Notes: generated from the letters alone by a model not told the origin. A DNA stretch of 64,000 bases from Cricetomys ansorgei (GCA_026225945.1 JAMJFZ010000818.1:1841001-1905000); one strand, 5' to 3'; numbered from the stretch's first letter, positions 30,611 through 41,068 are shown. Program-made: numbers and translations.

Positions 30611-31440
30611 GGGTTCTGAACCTGTCCGGTCAGCCTGCCTCCAGAGTCCCCACGCACGAGCTGTCGGTCTTTCTCCGCAGCCTTGCTGACACAGTTATCG
30701 GTGGTTTATAACCACGGCTGTGTCTCCCCCAGTTCTGGCCCACAGCGAGATTTTCCTGAATGAGGAAGGCTCGCCTTCCTTCCAGCGTGACATTCGTTTT
30801 CAAATAGCCTGGGCCCGGCTCTGAGGACCGTAGGCGGCATGGTGGAAATGCATTTGTTTCGCTGCCTTCGTTGTTCGTCTTGGCGGGGTTTGATACTTCA
30901 CGCAGAGCGACTCTCCCCTGGCAGGAAGAAGACATGCTTTGCAGGGAAGACAAAGGGCTGTGGTGGTGTGGACTCAGAAGAGTTCCAGTGGGGCTGGCTA
31001 GGGCCAGCTTGGGTGGAACTGAATAGAACTGCATGTGTCTTCCTGTTTACTTGGGGATGGTGGCTAAAGTTGGGGTCACTAGGGTGATTTAAGTGCTAGA
31101 TGTGGGGATGGCCGAGAGAAGGTGCATGAACAGTGTGCCACCTTCCTGGTTTGGGTGTAGCTGGGAATGAGGACCCTTGTCTCAGTTGGACTTGAGTGGT
31201 TGGCTGTCATGAGATCATACCTGCCCTGTCAATCAACAGGACAGCTAACCTGCAGGAAGCTCCGTTGATGTAAATATGTCCAATGTGAGAGGGCTAAAGC
31301 CACCTGAGCCATGGATGTTCCCTTTCTCTCTGGAGAAATCGCCACCTCTAGTCCAGACCATCTCCTGTGGCCCTGCCCGTTGGTGGCCTGCAGTCAGGAG
31401 TCCAATGCCTGGGAACAACCAGCCTGAAAATCCACAAAGC
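30611..31440. other. Unassigned single-copy sequence, about 0.8 kb
   Basis: No repeat recognised. Opposing frames of 134 and 82 codons without domains. Confidence 0.45.
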
Positions 31441-31444
31441 CCTT

Positions 31445-31560
31445 TTCTTTTTCATTCTTAATTCAAGGGCTATGCAGCTCAGATTGGCCTCAAACTCATG
31501 GTGATTCTCCTGCCTCAGCTTCCTGAGTACTGGGATTACAGACATGTGTTGTAGCAGTAC
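31445..31560 (-). mobile_element. B1-related SINE, reverse
   Basis: gctatgcagctcagattggc, ggtgattctcctgcctcagc and gagtactgggattacagaca. Confidence 0.78.
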
Positions 31561-31564
31561 ACGG

Positions 31565-31860
31565 CTTCTCTAACATGACACGGAGGCATTTTCATACATG
31601 TAAACCCTGCCAGACCTCAGCAGGGGGAACCACTATCGTGACCAGTGCCATCCTGGGCAGTGGAACCCTGAGTGCCTCATCTCAGGGGTTTTATTGATGC
31701 CTAAGCTCCTCAGGTGTTCTACTGATAGCACGTGCAGACCATGAGGCATCAAACAGCTTTTGCATAAAGCCGACACCTGCAGACAATACAAATGCCAAGG
31801 ACTGCCTAGGTGGCCCCTCACCCAACAGTGCACAAAACAACCATTTTAAACGTAACCAAA
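31565..31860 (-). mobile_element. Unnamed interspersed repeat, inverted relative to 43.7 kb copy
   Basis: Reverse complement matches 43715-44000 over most of its length: shared phrases include (in the reverse sense) tgaggtctggcaggttaca-type end, caggatggc(a/t)ctg, gtggttcc(c)ccctgctgag and the terminal tgcactgttggg. About 70-80% similar by eye. It probably represents an old DNA transposon or LTR that I cannot name. Confidence 0.6.
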
Positions 31861-31904
31861 AATAAGCTGCAACAATGTGTGGCTAGGCCTGGGTTGAATT
31901 TATT

Positions 31905-31980
31905 TCCCCCTTACTTTCTATTTCCTTCCTTTCCCTTTCCTCCCTTGCTTCTCTTCCCTCTCTGCCTTCCTTCCATCCTA
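31905..31980. repeat. Polypyrimidine tract
   Basis: ccttcctttccctttcctcc and cttccctctctgccttcctt: C/T only over about 60 bases. Confidence 0.9.
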
Positions 31981-32389
31981 TGTGGACATACATAGATTTA
32001 TTTGCCGCCCCCAGTTGATGGATATGTGCTTGTTTGCAGACGTTCAGGCTTCAGTGGGGAAGCAGGCTCCACTCTGGTCTCTGCCCAGGAATGTCTATCT
32101 GATGATGCCCTCCAAGTAGAAGTGCTGAGGGAACAGCATTGGAACAAGTCACCACTGACCTGGTGACCTAAGAGCAGAGACTCGCTCTCCAACAGTTCTC
32201 TGTAGGTCAGGAGTCTGAACGGAATTTCGTTGGACAAAACAGGAGCACTTTGAGGGTCAGTTCTGGTCCCTGGACAGCTGCCCTTCATTCGTCTTCAAAG
32301 ATGGAATCACCCAGTACCTCTCCAATATCGCTTCAGGTTGTCTCCTCTCTCTGCAACCCTCTTCCCTCCTCTGAGGACATGTGATTATC
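31981..32389. other. Unassigned single-copy sequence
   Basis: Nothing recognised. Confidence 0.4.
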
Positions 32390-32740
32390 CAGCCCATGGG
32401 GAAATTCTGCTTTTTCTCCCTCGGGCAAAAATTTTAATTGAAAGGGGGTGGGGGGGCGTATTGAGGAAAAGTAAGCCACACTAGTTTGGGAGAGTTTACC
32501 TGCCTGCCAGCAGAGAGAATTGGCATTTTATGGGGTTCTTGGCGGGATCTGGGATGTTAACCATGAGATTGCTTTTTTCCCCCAGAACTCTCTTCTTCCC
32601 TGTGGTTTGAGGGTTTCCTGCCCTCCCCAGCAGGACGCAGATCCACTGTGGACTTCCTGGCTTTATCTTTTACTTGGTGAACTCTTCCCTTGGGATAGGA
32701 TAAAGGAGTTACAGACACATTCTACACTTTGTTAACAAAG
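32390..32740. promoter_or_regulatory. Weak candidate conserved block
   Basis: Repeat-free, with aaaattttaattgaaagggg, cacactagtttgggagagtt tacctgcc and gagaattggcattttatggg. Weaker than the other candidates. Confidence 0.25.
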
Positions 32741-32804
32741 GGTGGGGAAGTGTTTCTATGGATTAAGAGTATTTGAGCCTGTGACTCCCATTACATATTA
32801 TACA

Positions 32805-32872
32805 CACATACATTCACATATAGATGTATATACATATGTATATATGTATATATACATATATGTATGTGTGTA
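32805..32872. repeat. (TA)/(GT) alternating tract
   Basis: tatatacatatgtatatatg and related units. It lies at the tail of the reverse B4 that follows. Confidence 0.92.
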
Positions 32873-33078
32873 CATTTTTGAGACAGGGTTTCCCATAGCT
32901 CAGATTGGTTCCAAGCTTGCTATGTAGCTCAGGATGACCTTGAATGTCCGGTCTGCTGCCCCTGCCTCTCATCGCTGATTTATGCACACCTGGCTCACGA
33001 GGGCCTGAGATGGAGCCCAGGGCTTCATGCATGCTAGGCAAACACTGTACCCACCCACTGAGCCTCACGCCAGCTCTT
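32873..33078 (-). mobile_element. B4 SINE, reverse
   Basis: ttttgagacagggtttccca, tagctcaggatgaccttgaa, ggagcccagggcttcatgca, gctaggcaaacactgtaccc and ccactgagcctcac. Confidence 0.88.
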
Positions 33079-33195
33079 TAGTCTATACTTTTGATAAGGG
33101 GTGACTTTAGTGCCCTAGGGTTTGTAACAGTTCATCTCAACTTATTTCTGGTCCCTTACCAACGCAACTTCACTCAACTGACCTTTGCCAATTTG
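33079..33195. other. Unassigned sequence
   Basis: Short gap. Nothing recognised. Confidence 0.4.
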
Positions 33196-33246
33196 ATGAT
33201 GATAATAATAATAATAATAAAACAATAACAATAATGGCGATGATGA
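33196..33246. repeat. (GAT)/(AAT) trinucleotide tract
   Basis: gatgatgataataataataa then aacaataacaataatgg. Confidence 0.93.
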
Positions 33247-33289
33247 ATTTATATTCTGTTTTCTTTCTTTGTTTACGTTTGTTCATTTA

Positions 33290-33425
33290 TTGTCGTTGTT
33301 TTGGTTTTGAGACACAATCTCACTGTATAGTTCCAGGCTGGCCTAGAACTCACCATGTAGATCAGGCTGACCTCAGACTCACAGGGATCCTCCTGCCTCT
33401 GCTTCCCAAGTGCACTGTCACACAA
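33290..33425 (-). mobile_element. B1 SINE, reverse
   Basis: ggttttgagacacaatctca, tccaggctggcctagaactc, tgtagatcaggctgacctca and gatcctcctgcctctgcttc. Ends inside the left half. Confidence 0.9.
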
Positions 33426-33604
33426 GCTCAGCTGGTGATGAGCGAGGCTGAGTCTGACTGCACGCTTGAGAGCCACTGTTGTATTTTTGAGCCACTGACT
33501 TCTTAACCTCATGGCCCTGTTTTCCTTTGAGTTGTCTGGCTTCTCCATTGATTTGTGACTTCTCAGAGCAAAATCAGCCTTTGGGTTTTGTGGCAAAGTG
33601 AGCT

Positions 33605-33740
33605 GTTATTAACAACCCCATTGTATAGATGAAGAAACTGAGGTTTGTGGACTTTACATTACTCGCCGAGGTTACAGAGGAAATGAAATCATGCCCGGCC
33701 TTGGACTTCACCATGTTGTGGTCCTATCATCTGGAGGTCA
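33605..33740 (+). mobile_element. MIR fragment, forward
   Basis: cattgtatagatgaagaaac tgaggtttg, then ctcgccgaggttacagagga: clear MIR core and 3' phrases. Confidence 0.7.
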
Positions 33741-33777
33741 GTGCACACTGTCAGACCACATGTTAGAGGCAGCAAAT

Positions 33778-33897
33778 AAAGCCAGATGTGGTGGTGCAAA
33801 CCTGTCATCCCAGCACTCAGGCGGCTGAGGAAGGAGGATCGTGAGTTCAAAACCAGTCTGGGTTATATAGTGAGACTCTATCTCAAAATAAATAAGT
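33778..33897 (+). mobile_element. B1-related SINE (B4/proto-B1 type), forward
   Basis: gccagatgtggtggtgcaaa, cctgtcatcccagcactcag, gtgagttcaaaaccagtctg and gtgagactctatctcaaaat. Its A-tail runs into the CA array. Confidence 0.88.
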
Positions 33898-34062
33898 AAA
33901 CAAACACACACATATACACACATGCACTCACATACACACACATACACACATGCACACACATACACACACATACACACATGCTCACACATACACACACATA
34001 CATATAAACACATGCACACGTGTATACACACACGTACACACATGCACACGCATATACACATG
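33898..34062. repeat. CA-rich array at a SINE tail, about 165 bp
   Basis: (ACACAT) and (CACATGCA) units directly following the B1-related A-tail. Confidence 0.95.
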
Positions 34063-34109
34063 CATAAAACCCCACCAAAATAAATAAATCTATAGTAAGC
34101 AATGCAGTA

Positions 34110-34225
34110 CCAATACTCTAGGGACTTTAGTTTACAAAGAAGGAAACCGAGGCTCAGAGAGTCTCTAGAGCCTGACTGAAGTCATGTGACTACCACATGG
34201 CAACCTTAAGTCACAACTTGCCACC
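34110..34225 (+). mobile_element. MIR fragment, forward
   Basis: aaggaaaccgaggctcagag and ctgaagtcatgtgactacca. Good MIR 3' order. Confidence 0.7.
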
Positions 34226-34254
34226 AGCAGCTGTGAAGATCCACTCACAGCTTT

Positions 34255-34385
34255 CCACAGTTCCTAGAAGATGAAAACTAAGGTTCGGAGAAGTCAGGCA
34301 GATTCTCGGAGTCACACAGTTGGGAAGTGGCAGAGCTGGGATTCGAACTCACACATTTCTGATGTCTCGCACCACCCCAGGGTCC
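34255..34385 (+). mobile_element. MIR fragment, forward, second copy
   Basis: agatgaaaactaaggttcgg, gagtcacacagttgggaagt and ggcagagctgggattcgaac: one of the best-preserved MIRs in the window, directly after another. Confidence 0.85.
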
Positions 34386-34884
34386 TCCCGAACCTGGTTA
34401 CACATTTGCTAATTACAAAGCTGACTACCACATGGTGATTACTACCTGGGATACTAGTCAACCACATATGGCCATTAGCTATTCCAAGAGGGCAGTGTTA
34501 GGATTTCAGGGCCAGCCCACCCAGAGATTAAGGAGCCTTTCTGCTCTGCCATTAATTGTTGTAGCCCCACAACACCTCCACGGGGCAGGCAAATACAATC
34601 AACTCATTTACGAACGAGCAAAGCTGAGAGATTACATGGCTCCCTAGTGTTACCTAGTATGAGAGTAACCCAGCCAAGAATAATAAATAATATTATTTCA
34701 GGAGACTCAAATGCGGTGGACCTCAGGGCTTTCGGGGGCTCCTGGTTCTCCAGCATTGGTAGGCACTTCCTGGCCTTGGCCTTCAGAACTAACCCTTCCC
34801 ACCACAGCGATGCTCTGTGGAAGTCTAGAACTTACTCAGCTGTGGCTGTGAGCGCAGGACCCCAGCCTTGGCATAGCATCATTC
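34386..34884. other. Unassigned sequence with a possible MIR
   Basis: 34590-34680 (caactcatttacgaacgagc aaagctgagagatt) resembles MIR. The rest is unrecognised. Confidence 0.4.
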
Positions 34885-35112
34885 TCTCTCTTTGTCCCTG
34901 TCTCTGTCTGTGTGTCTGTCTGCCTGCATGTATGTGTTTATGTATATGTGTGTGTGTGCATGTGTGTGTGTGTGTGAGTGTTTGAGTGTGTTTGTGCATA
35001 TGTGTGTTTGTGTATATGTGTGTGTTTGTGTTTGAGTGTGTTTGTGCATGTGTGTGTTTGTGTGTTTTTGTGTGTGTGAGTGTGTGCGTGGGTATGTGTG
35101 TGTGTGTGTGGT
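34885..35112. repeat. TG-rich complex array, about 230 bp
   Basis: Starts as TCTG units, then TG with TTTG and TGCA variants. A TTTGTGTTTGAGTGTGTTTG motif recurs. It lies at the tail of the reverse RSINE1 that follows. Confidence 0.95.
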
Positions 35113-35144
35113 TTATGGAAGCCAGTGCACAATCTCGGTGTCAT

Positions 35145-35380
35145 TCCTTAGTCACTGTCCACTTTTTTGAGGCAGGGTCTCTCATTGGCCCAGAGCTCAC
35201 GGGTTTGGCCAGACTGGCTGGCGAGGAAGCCCCGGGGATCCTCCTGACTCCCCCTCCCACACTGGGACACAGGCATAGATCATGATACCGAGCTTTATTT
35301 AACTTGGTGCCAGGGATTAAACTCATGTCCTCATTCCTGTGGCAAGTACGCTACTGGCTGAGCCGTCTCTCCAGCTTCTT
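35145..35380 (-). mobile_element. RSINE1-type SINE, reverse
   Basis: tttttgaggcagggtctctc, ggccagactggctggcgagg, cttggtgccagggattaaac and gctactggctgagccgtctc tccagc. Confidence 0.85.
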
Positions 35381-35436
35381 TTGTTTTCAGATCAGAGCCT
35401 GATGAGTTTTTGCATCAAGAGGGTGCACAGCACTCA

Positions 35437-35470
35437 GTATTGTGTGTGTGTGTGTGTGTATGTGTGTGTC
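35437..35470. repeat. (TG)n microsatellite
   Basis: TG tract with one TA. Confidence 0.95.
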
Positions 35471-35772
35471 GGTAAAAATAGCTCAGGTGTCTTAGCCCCT
35501 GCAGGGTGACCTTGAGTGGATTAGCCTTGACCACGTGCTCTGAACCTCACACAGGCGGAGGAGGCCGTGCAGGGCTGCAGATGCTGAGGGCTGTGGGAAG
35601 GACACAATTCCCTCCCTCTGGGCTCCACCTGGCCACTTCCCCGCTGTCCTTGGCTATGTTTTCAGTTACCAGTGACCAATGTGACATCCAGGAGTAAAGC
35701 TGACATCACCAGGCTTCTGTACGGTGTATAAAGGTCCAAAGGAAGCTGGATATCAGAGATGCATCTGGTCTG
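35471..35772. other. Unassigned sequence
   Basis: No repeat recognised. gtgtataaagg near 35724 is a TATA-like word without other support. Confidence 0.4.
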
Positions 35773-35774
35773 AT

Positions 35775-35860
35775 CTCCCTCCCTCCCTCCCCGTCCCTTC
35801 CCCTTCCCTTCTCCCTCCCTCCCTTCATTCCTGTCTTTCTTCTCTCTTCCTTTCTTTTAA
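35775..35860. repeat. Polypyrimidine (CTCC)n tract
   Basis: ctccctccctccctccccgt then ttccccttcccttctccctc, C/T only for about 80 bases. It is the expanded tail of the reverse SINE that follows. Confidence 0.92.
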
Positions 35861-35980
35861 GGGGGGGCAGGATCTCACTCTCTGGTCGAGGCTGGTAGGA
35901 AACCTTCAGTGCCCCTGCCTCAGAGTCCCCAGTGCTGGGATTGCAGTATCACCACCCCTCTGGGCCTGGCTCCTGGTGTG
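35861..35980 (-). mobile_element. B1/B4-related SINE, reverse
   Basis: ggggcaggatctcactctct, cctgcctcagagtccccagt and gctgggattgcagtatcacc. Confidence 0.78.
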
Positions 35981-36239
35981 ATGCTAAGGTCTTGGAAACT
36001 CAAAGAAGGCAATTGAGGACTGACTCCATTTTTATATGTCCCACTTGCCAAAGAAAACGTCAGTGTGTTGGCCCATCTAGGATCTGGTCCCTCATACTCA
36101 GAAGGGAAGCTGCTGGAGTAATCTAGAAGGACCAGGTCCCTCCCAGGCTTCCTCCTCCATGTCATTGAGGGAAAAGGGTTCCTGTAGGTTGCTTTTTAAT
36201 TATAGCGCCTCCTATTGGCGGCTTGAATAAGAATTAGTG
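35981..36239. other. Unassigned sequence
   Basis: Nothing recognised. Confidence 0.4.
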
Positions 36240-36452
36240 GTCTTTTTTAAAATTTTATTTATTTATTTATTTGTTTTTATTTTGTGTGTGTGTGTCCATG
36301 TGTATTTCACTCTTGCATGCATATATGGAGATCAAAGGCTACTTGTAGGCGTCTGTTCTCACTTTTCGACATTTTGGCTCCTCCAGATTGAACTCAGGTC
36401 GTCAGGCTTGGCAACAAGCGCCTTTACCTGCTGAGCCATCTTGCTGGCCCAA
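36240..36452 (-). mobile_element. B3 SINE, reverse
   Basis: TTTA-rich start (atttatttatttatttgttt), then gcatatatggagatcaaagg, gattgaactcaggtcgtcag, gcttggcaacaagcgccttt and gctgagccatcttgctggcc. Confidence 0.93.
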
Positions 36453-36539
36453 GTGAGGTCTTTTGGGCCAGATGGCCAGCACTGGGGTCAGTTAGGATGC
36501 AGTCTCAGGCACGGGAAGCTTCTCTCACCTCCGCACTAC

Positions 36540-36930
36540 TCAGGCAGGTCTAAAGCCCTCCGTTCCTCATTCATAAAATCCCATCTAGACACCGACGCGC
36601 ATCTCGGCTTGTTTGACCGCGAGGAGCCCCTGAGTCTGGGCTGTTACTTTCATCGGTGTCTGTTGGCTAAGACTTAACTTTCCTGCCCAATTCTATCAAC
36701 ACCTGCCAGTGCCTTTAAACATCTGTGTAACTGGAGTTTTTAAAAAAGGCGTTATACCAAGAAAACAGTTTGCCTCCCCTGTCTCTGGATCAATTACATC
36801 CAGAGAGCTGACTTCCGATGTGGCCCCAAGGAATGATGGGGGGGAGGGTGGAGACCCTAGTTCAGCTCGGCTCCCCGGAACTTCCTTGACCGCAGCTGAT
36901 CCTCTGATAGCCCATCTTGTATCCTCTCCA
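36540..36930. promoter_or_regulatory. Candidate conserved non-coding block
   Basis: About 390 bp without repeats: gggctgttactttcatcggt, agtgcctttaaacatctgtg, aaaggcgttataccaagaaa, ggatcaattacatccagaga and ccaaggaatgatggg. Dense single-copy sequence next to MIRs, with ATCAATTA as the clearest homeodomain-type word. Confidence 0.35.
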
Positions 36931-37125
36931 AAATAAATGATGTGGCTCCAGCGGCACAGCGAGCCCGTCTGCCAGTGCCATCTGACGCCTCAGCAGGCAG
37001 AGCCGAGCAGCCCCAGGGCGCAGCAGCCACCAGGGCCAGTTTACAGGCTGCAGGTGGGGTCCCAGGGAGGATGGGCCTGGTCCTTCCCCCAGGAAACTAA
37101 GCTGGGAAGGGGGCGTGTCTTGTCC
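36931..37125. other. Unassigned GC-rich sequence
   Basis: CAG/GCAG-rich but not a CpG island. Nothing recognised. Confidence 0.4.
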
Positions 37126-37129
37126 TTAG

Positions 37130-37255
37130 AACTCGCCTGGACCTTGCTGCCTGTGGACTGTGTGACCTTGGGCTGTGCGCCTCTCCTCTCTGAGCCTGAT
37201 TTACCACCTTTGTCAGCGACAAGGACATCATCAATGGGCCCATTCTAGGTGTTCT
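37130..37255 (-). mobile_element. MIR, reverse
   Basis: gactgtgtgaccttgggctg tgcgcctctcc, tctgagcctgatttaccacc and gtcagcgacaaggacatcat are the antisense MIR phrases 'gtgtgaccttgggcaagtca' and 'tctgagcctcagtttcc'. Confidence 0.8.
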
Positions 37256-37279
37256 TTTTGTGCACCCCACCCCCAACGT

Positions 37280-37400
37280 CCTGAGAAATTGCCACTCAGA
37301 GAGATTAGGACATTAAGACATTAGTCACAGAGCTGGCAAGTGACACAACCAGAATCTGCTCGGCTCTCCCAAGCCCCAGCTCTGACCCCCGCTGCAGCAG
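37280..37400 (+). mobile_element. MIR, forward
   Basis: ttgccactcagagagattag, gtcacagagctggcaagtga and cacaaccagaatctgctcgg. Opposite orientation to the MIR 25 bp upstream. Confidence 0.65.
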
Positions 37401-37604
37401 CAAGCACATTCTGTGTGTGTCATCTGGGAGTCCTCAGAGCATGGCCAATGCCACCGCCACCTGGTCTTTAGAGGCAAGCAGGGGTCGCCTAACATTTTTC
37501 CAGCCGTGAAGAATCTGTTAATTTTCAGACGCAGGTGATAGAAATAAATGTAAGATGACACGGGCAGTGCTCAGCCCTCCAGGGGACTGAGGCAAGGGAG
37601 AAGC
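37401..37604. other. Unassigned sequence
   Basis: Nothing recognised. Confidence 0.4.
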
Positions 37605-37725
37605 CAGCAATGCATAATTTGGAGGCGGTGGCCCACTCAGAAGGTAGAGGAAGGAGGATTGAGGTCATCCTCGGCTACTTAGCTAGTTCAAAGCTGGCTT
37701 GGTCCACATGAGGCTGCGTCGGGAA
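37605..37725 (+). mobile_element. B4/B1-related SINE fragment, forward
   Basis: ggaggcggtggcccactcag, tagaggaaggaggattgagg and catcctcggctacttagcta. Confidence 0.6.
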
Positions 37726-37977
37726 GGGAAGGGAATGCACTGGTAGAAGACAGGCTACATGAGGGGAGAGAAAGCAACTTTCATTCTGTGACTCTTCAGC
37801 CAGCCCACAGAGCCCTTTCCATGCCGCCCTGAGCCTCTCTTAAATCATAGCTGCCCTTGGCTGCTACAAGCTAAGAAGTGGGTCCCCATGCATCTTCTAG
37901 AGACATAACAGGGCGCCCTAAGATGCAGCGCACCCGAGGTTCCAATTCAAGACCACTTGAGCCATCTTGCTAGCACT
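37726..37977. other. Unassigned sequence
   Basis: Nothing recognised. Confidence 0.4.
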
Positions 37978-38105
37978 AACCAGATGTGGTGGTACAAACC
38001 TGTGGTCCTAGGACTCTGGAGGCTCAGGCAGGAGCATCATCCCCCCCCACCCCCCACCGCTGCTCCATAGAGAGACTCTGCCTGAGAACAAACCAACACC
38101 ATTTA
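37978..38105 (+). mobile_element. B1-related SINE, forward
   Basis: accagatgtggtggtacaaa, cctgtggtcctaggactctg and agactctgcctgagaacaaa. The middle is replaced by a C-rich run (ccccccccaccccccacc). Confidence 0.75.
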
Positions 38106-38430
38106 ATCAATGCTGAGTGTACTGTACATGGGATAGGCCTGAGTTCCATCCCTGAGTCTTCCTGGTGCAAGGAAAGAACACACCCCCTCGAGTTGTCGGC
38201 CGACCCCTGCACAGGAAATAAATGCAATAAACATTTTTAAACAACAATAGCAACAACAAAAAGCTTAGGAAAGGTTGACTTCTGGAATATTCCATTGACT
38301 AGCTTTGGGTCTCGTAACTGGGATCATGAAAAGAAAAGCTACAGATAAGCAGAGACCTCTCTCCCCTCCAGGGTCTCCCTGTGTCCGTGCTGGGAGAATG
38401 CTGATGGCTGCAAATGGAAGAGATGGAGGG
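38106..38430. other. Unassigned sequence
   Basis: May hold the ID-like remainder of the preceding SINE (gttccatccctgagtcttcc). Nothing else recognised. Confidence 0.4.
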
Positions 38431-38431
38431 C

Positions 38432-38576
38432 TGGCCATGCACAGCTGGGATCCCAGCACTAGAGAGGTGGAGGTAGGAGATCATAAATTCAAGGTTATTT
38501 TCAGCTACACAGTGAGTTTGAGGACAGCAAGGGCTACGTGAGACCCAGCTTCAAAAAGACGTTTAAAAAAAAAAAG
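38432..38576 (+). mobile_element. B1-related SINE, forward
   Basis: gctggccatgcacagctggg, atcccagcactagagaggtg, acagtgagtttgaggacagc and agggctacgtgagacccagc, ending in an A-run. Confidence 0.83.
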
Positions 38577-39356
38577 GGAACATTGGAGGAAGTGGTCACT
38601 AGCTGTCTCTAGAAACTCAGGAAGGCGGGAACCATGTCCCTAGCCCCTCAGGGAGTCCTTCTGACGTCTTGGACCTCTAGACCCGGAAGGGAGAAAACCC
38701 ATGCTGTTCTAAGCCACTACGTCTGTGGCCACTTATTGCCACTGCTCCCGGAGCCTCCTGTGGACCCGCCAGGACCTTGGGCTGTGTCTTTAACGCCTTG
38801 CCCAGAGCTTGCAGGCAGAAGGGCCGGTACGTGCACTCCACCCATGAGCGGACCTCTCCAGCACCCTCTGGGATGGTAGCTCTCTGTGCCCCAGGTGGCC
38901 TCTGTATCCTTCCCACTCCAGGTCCTCCGGACCGTTTCCCCGCCGCCTCCGTCCAGAAGTGCCGTTCAGATGAATGGCTCCTTTCTGTCTCGATAAGGAG
39001 TGATTGTTTCCAGCGATGTGTGCGTCTCCATGGAAACATTCCTACACGCCGTACATTGACTTGGATTTTCCAACAGCTTACGTCTCGGGAGCATCCGTCT
39101 GTGACTGTGGCCTCAGTCTACACGGGGGCAGCGGGGGGTGCTTCCTGTCTGCCCAAACTTAGGTGGGCTGAAGCCATGGAAAGAGAGCCTCAGGCTCCAG
39201 GATGCCAGCCCCAGCTGGGGCCTATGACCTCGAACAAGTTGCCCCGCCCCCCGTACTTGGTTCCTTTTCTTACAACTGAGCTGGATCACAATGAGAGCTC
39301 TTGTCTGCTCTAAAACCCAACGGGGTACAAGGCAGATGTGGGACAGATGTTGCTTT
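38577..39356. other. Unassigned single-copy sequence, about 0.8 kb
   Basis: No repeat recognised. A 178-codon + frame (38777-39313) and a 120-codon - frame overlap here. Neither shows a domain, and the + frame opens inside unremarkable sequence, so neither is called. Confidence 0.45.
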
Positions 39357-39650
39357 CTTATTTTTTAATATGTATCTGTGTGGGCATGGAGAGGCATGCG
39401 TGACCACTTCGTATGTAGAGGTCAACCGGGGTGTCCTTCCTCAGGAGTGGTCCACCTGGATATTTTTGAGACAGAGTCTCTCCCTGGGCTGGTGCTCACT
39501 GCCTCAGCTACGCCAGCTGGAGCCCCAGGGTGCTTCCTGCTGCTGCCTTACACGGGGTCCACAGCGCTAGGTTACCAATGTGCACCACCGTGCCTGGCTC
39601 TTCTCACAGGCGCTGGCGATTGAACTCAGGCTACAAGATGTTGATTGGCT
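39357..39650 (-). mobile_element. RSINE1-type SINE, reverse
   Basis: tgtatctgtgtgggcatgga, tatttttgagacagagtctc, ctagcgctgtggacc-side reads as cagcgctaggttaccaatgt, caccaccgtgcctggctctt and gcgattgaactcaggctaca. Confidence 0.8.
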
Positions 39651-39951
39651 GGGCAATCATTCAGCAGAGAGTGGCTATTTAACTTTCGCCTTATCCTATT
39701 GCCCATGACTTCTAGAATGATTCAGTGTTTTCTGATGGTAAAATAATGAAAATGAAAATATTTTCCCATGCTTTATTGAACGGAGTCCTCACTGCCAATC
39801 AAGGAGTGGGTTTTATTGAAGAACTCTCGGGTTTTCTGTTGCCACTGTGATCCCGTATTTTCTGTTCTAGCCTGCTTTGTTCCACTTAAAAACAAAAACA
39901 CACGTTTGTGGACATACATGGGATTGTGACCCACCAATGGCTTTGGAAATC
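39651..39951. other. Unassigned AT-rich sequence
   Basis: tggtaaaataatgaaaatga and similar AT-rich words. Possibly old LINE material, not assignable. Confidence 0.35.
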
Positions 39952-40150
39952 ATGCTGCGCACACCTTTAGTCCTGGCCTGCTGTGGGATGCTGAGGGAGG
40001 AAGGTCAAGGAGTAAGTCTTCTTATATGTGAGTGAAATAGACTCAGAGACTAAGCACCTTCCCCAAGGTCACACAGCCCTTAAGTGACAGAGCCGGCAGT
40101 GAGGTGGAGAAGTCCGGTTCCTGTGCCTGGAACCACCCACCACACCGGGC
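39952..40150 (+). mobile_element. B1 fragment then MIR, forward
   Basis: 39955-40015: gcgcacacctttagtcctgg and gctgagggaggaaggtcaag (B1 left half). 40025-40150: gaaatagactcagagactaa, ccccaaggtcacacagccct and taagtgacagagccggcagt (MIR). Confidence 0.72.
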
Positions 40151-40890
40151 TCTTGCCCTCCCGAGGGTCCTGAGCACCTGATTAGTTGCAGCAAGTATTT
40201 TAATTGCCAAGTCTTCTCCCTAACCCTACATGATTTTTTTTAAAATTTAAAACATTTTAATAAAGTTTTATTAAAATTTAAACTTTCATAGTATGGATCA
40301 TTCCTGGGATTCGAAAAATTATCAAAATTCTTGAAAAAGCTGTTGTCTGACGCGGGAACAAGACAGTCACGAGCAGCACAGAGGGTCAATGCCTATACTT
40401 CCGTACTTTGGTTGAAGGCCGAAGGCTGGAAAACAGCCGGTGGTTTGGGGTGAGGCTGCAGAGCCCCATGGCTTAAGGGAGGAGAGCAGGAATGCAGGCT
40501 TCAGAGAGCCCTAACACCATGCAAGGGAAGATGGCCATGAGGCTGGGTCTGTACAGGCTGTAGGAGGTGTATCCCCCTTTTAGCGCTAAGCAGAGCAAAC
40601 CCAGCAGTCCAGCCAGGATCTCTAAATACACAACCCACAGTGGTTCAATTCTTTGGTTACAACTGTCCCCGACAGGGATGGTCTGTTGCTGACCTTCCTG
40701 GTCTCCGAGGGAACGCTGGCCTTGACAGAAAGAGATTTTAGTGGTTATGGCTTAAGAATTGTCCCAGGCTTTCTAGTTCTTGGACCTGGCCACAATTTAA
40801 GGGTAGAACCAGCCAACCCCCAGAGAAGTTAAGAGAGAGGAGACAGAGCCAAGGGAAGAGGTCATGGTTTAGTGCCCTCCTGGGAGACTT
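40151..40890. other. Unassigned sequence, about 0.7 kb
   Basis: A very AT-rich start (ttttttttaaaatttaaaac near 40232) then single-copy looking sequence. No gene supported. Confidence 0.4.
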
Positions 40891-40891
40891 C

Positions 40892-41068
40892 CTTTTCTGA
40901 CAAGGTCTCCAACCCCGGGTTTCAAACTCACCACGCAGCTAAGGATGACCTTGGGTTTCCAGAACGCTAGGGTTACAGGCATGCTCCACCACTCCCAGTG
41001 TGTGGGGTGCTCAGGATGGAACCTAGGGCTTCAGGCATGCTACCCACTGAGTTATACCCCAAACCCCA
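40892..41068 (-). mobile_element. B4 SINE, reverse
   Basis: ttctgacaaggtctccaacc, ctaaggatgaccttgggttt, gctagggttacaggcatgct, then ggaacctagggcttcaggca and ctgagttataccccaaac. Confidence 0.85.

Noticed and set aside
36937..37248. 103-codon frame as an exon
   Set aside because: It covers GC-rich sequence and then a reverse MIR, and no coding family is recognisable.
38777..39313. 178-codon plus-strand frame
   Set aside because: Looked at more closely because the sequence is repeat-free, but it has no domain, a competing minus frame and no sign of splice structure. Left as unassigned; cross-species codon substitution analysis would settle it.
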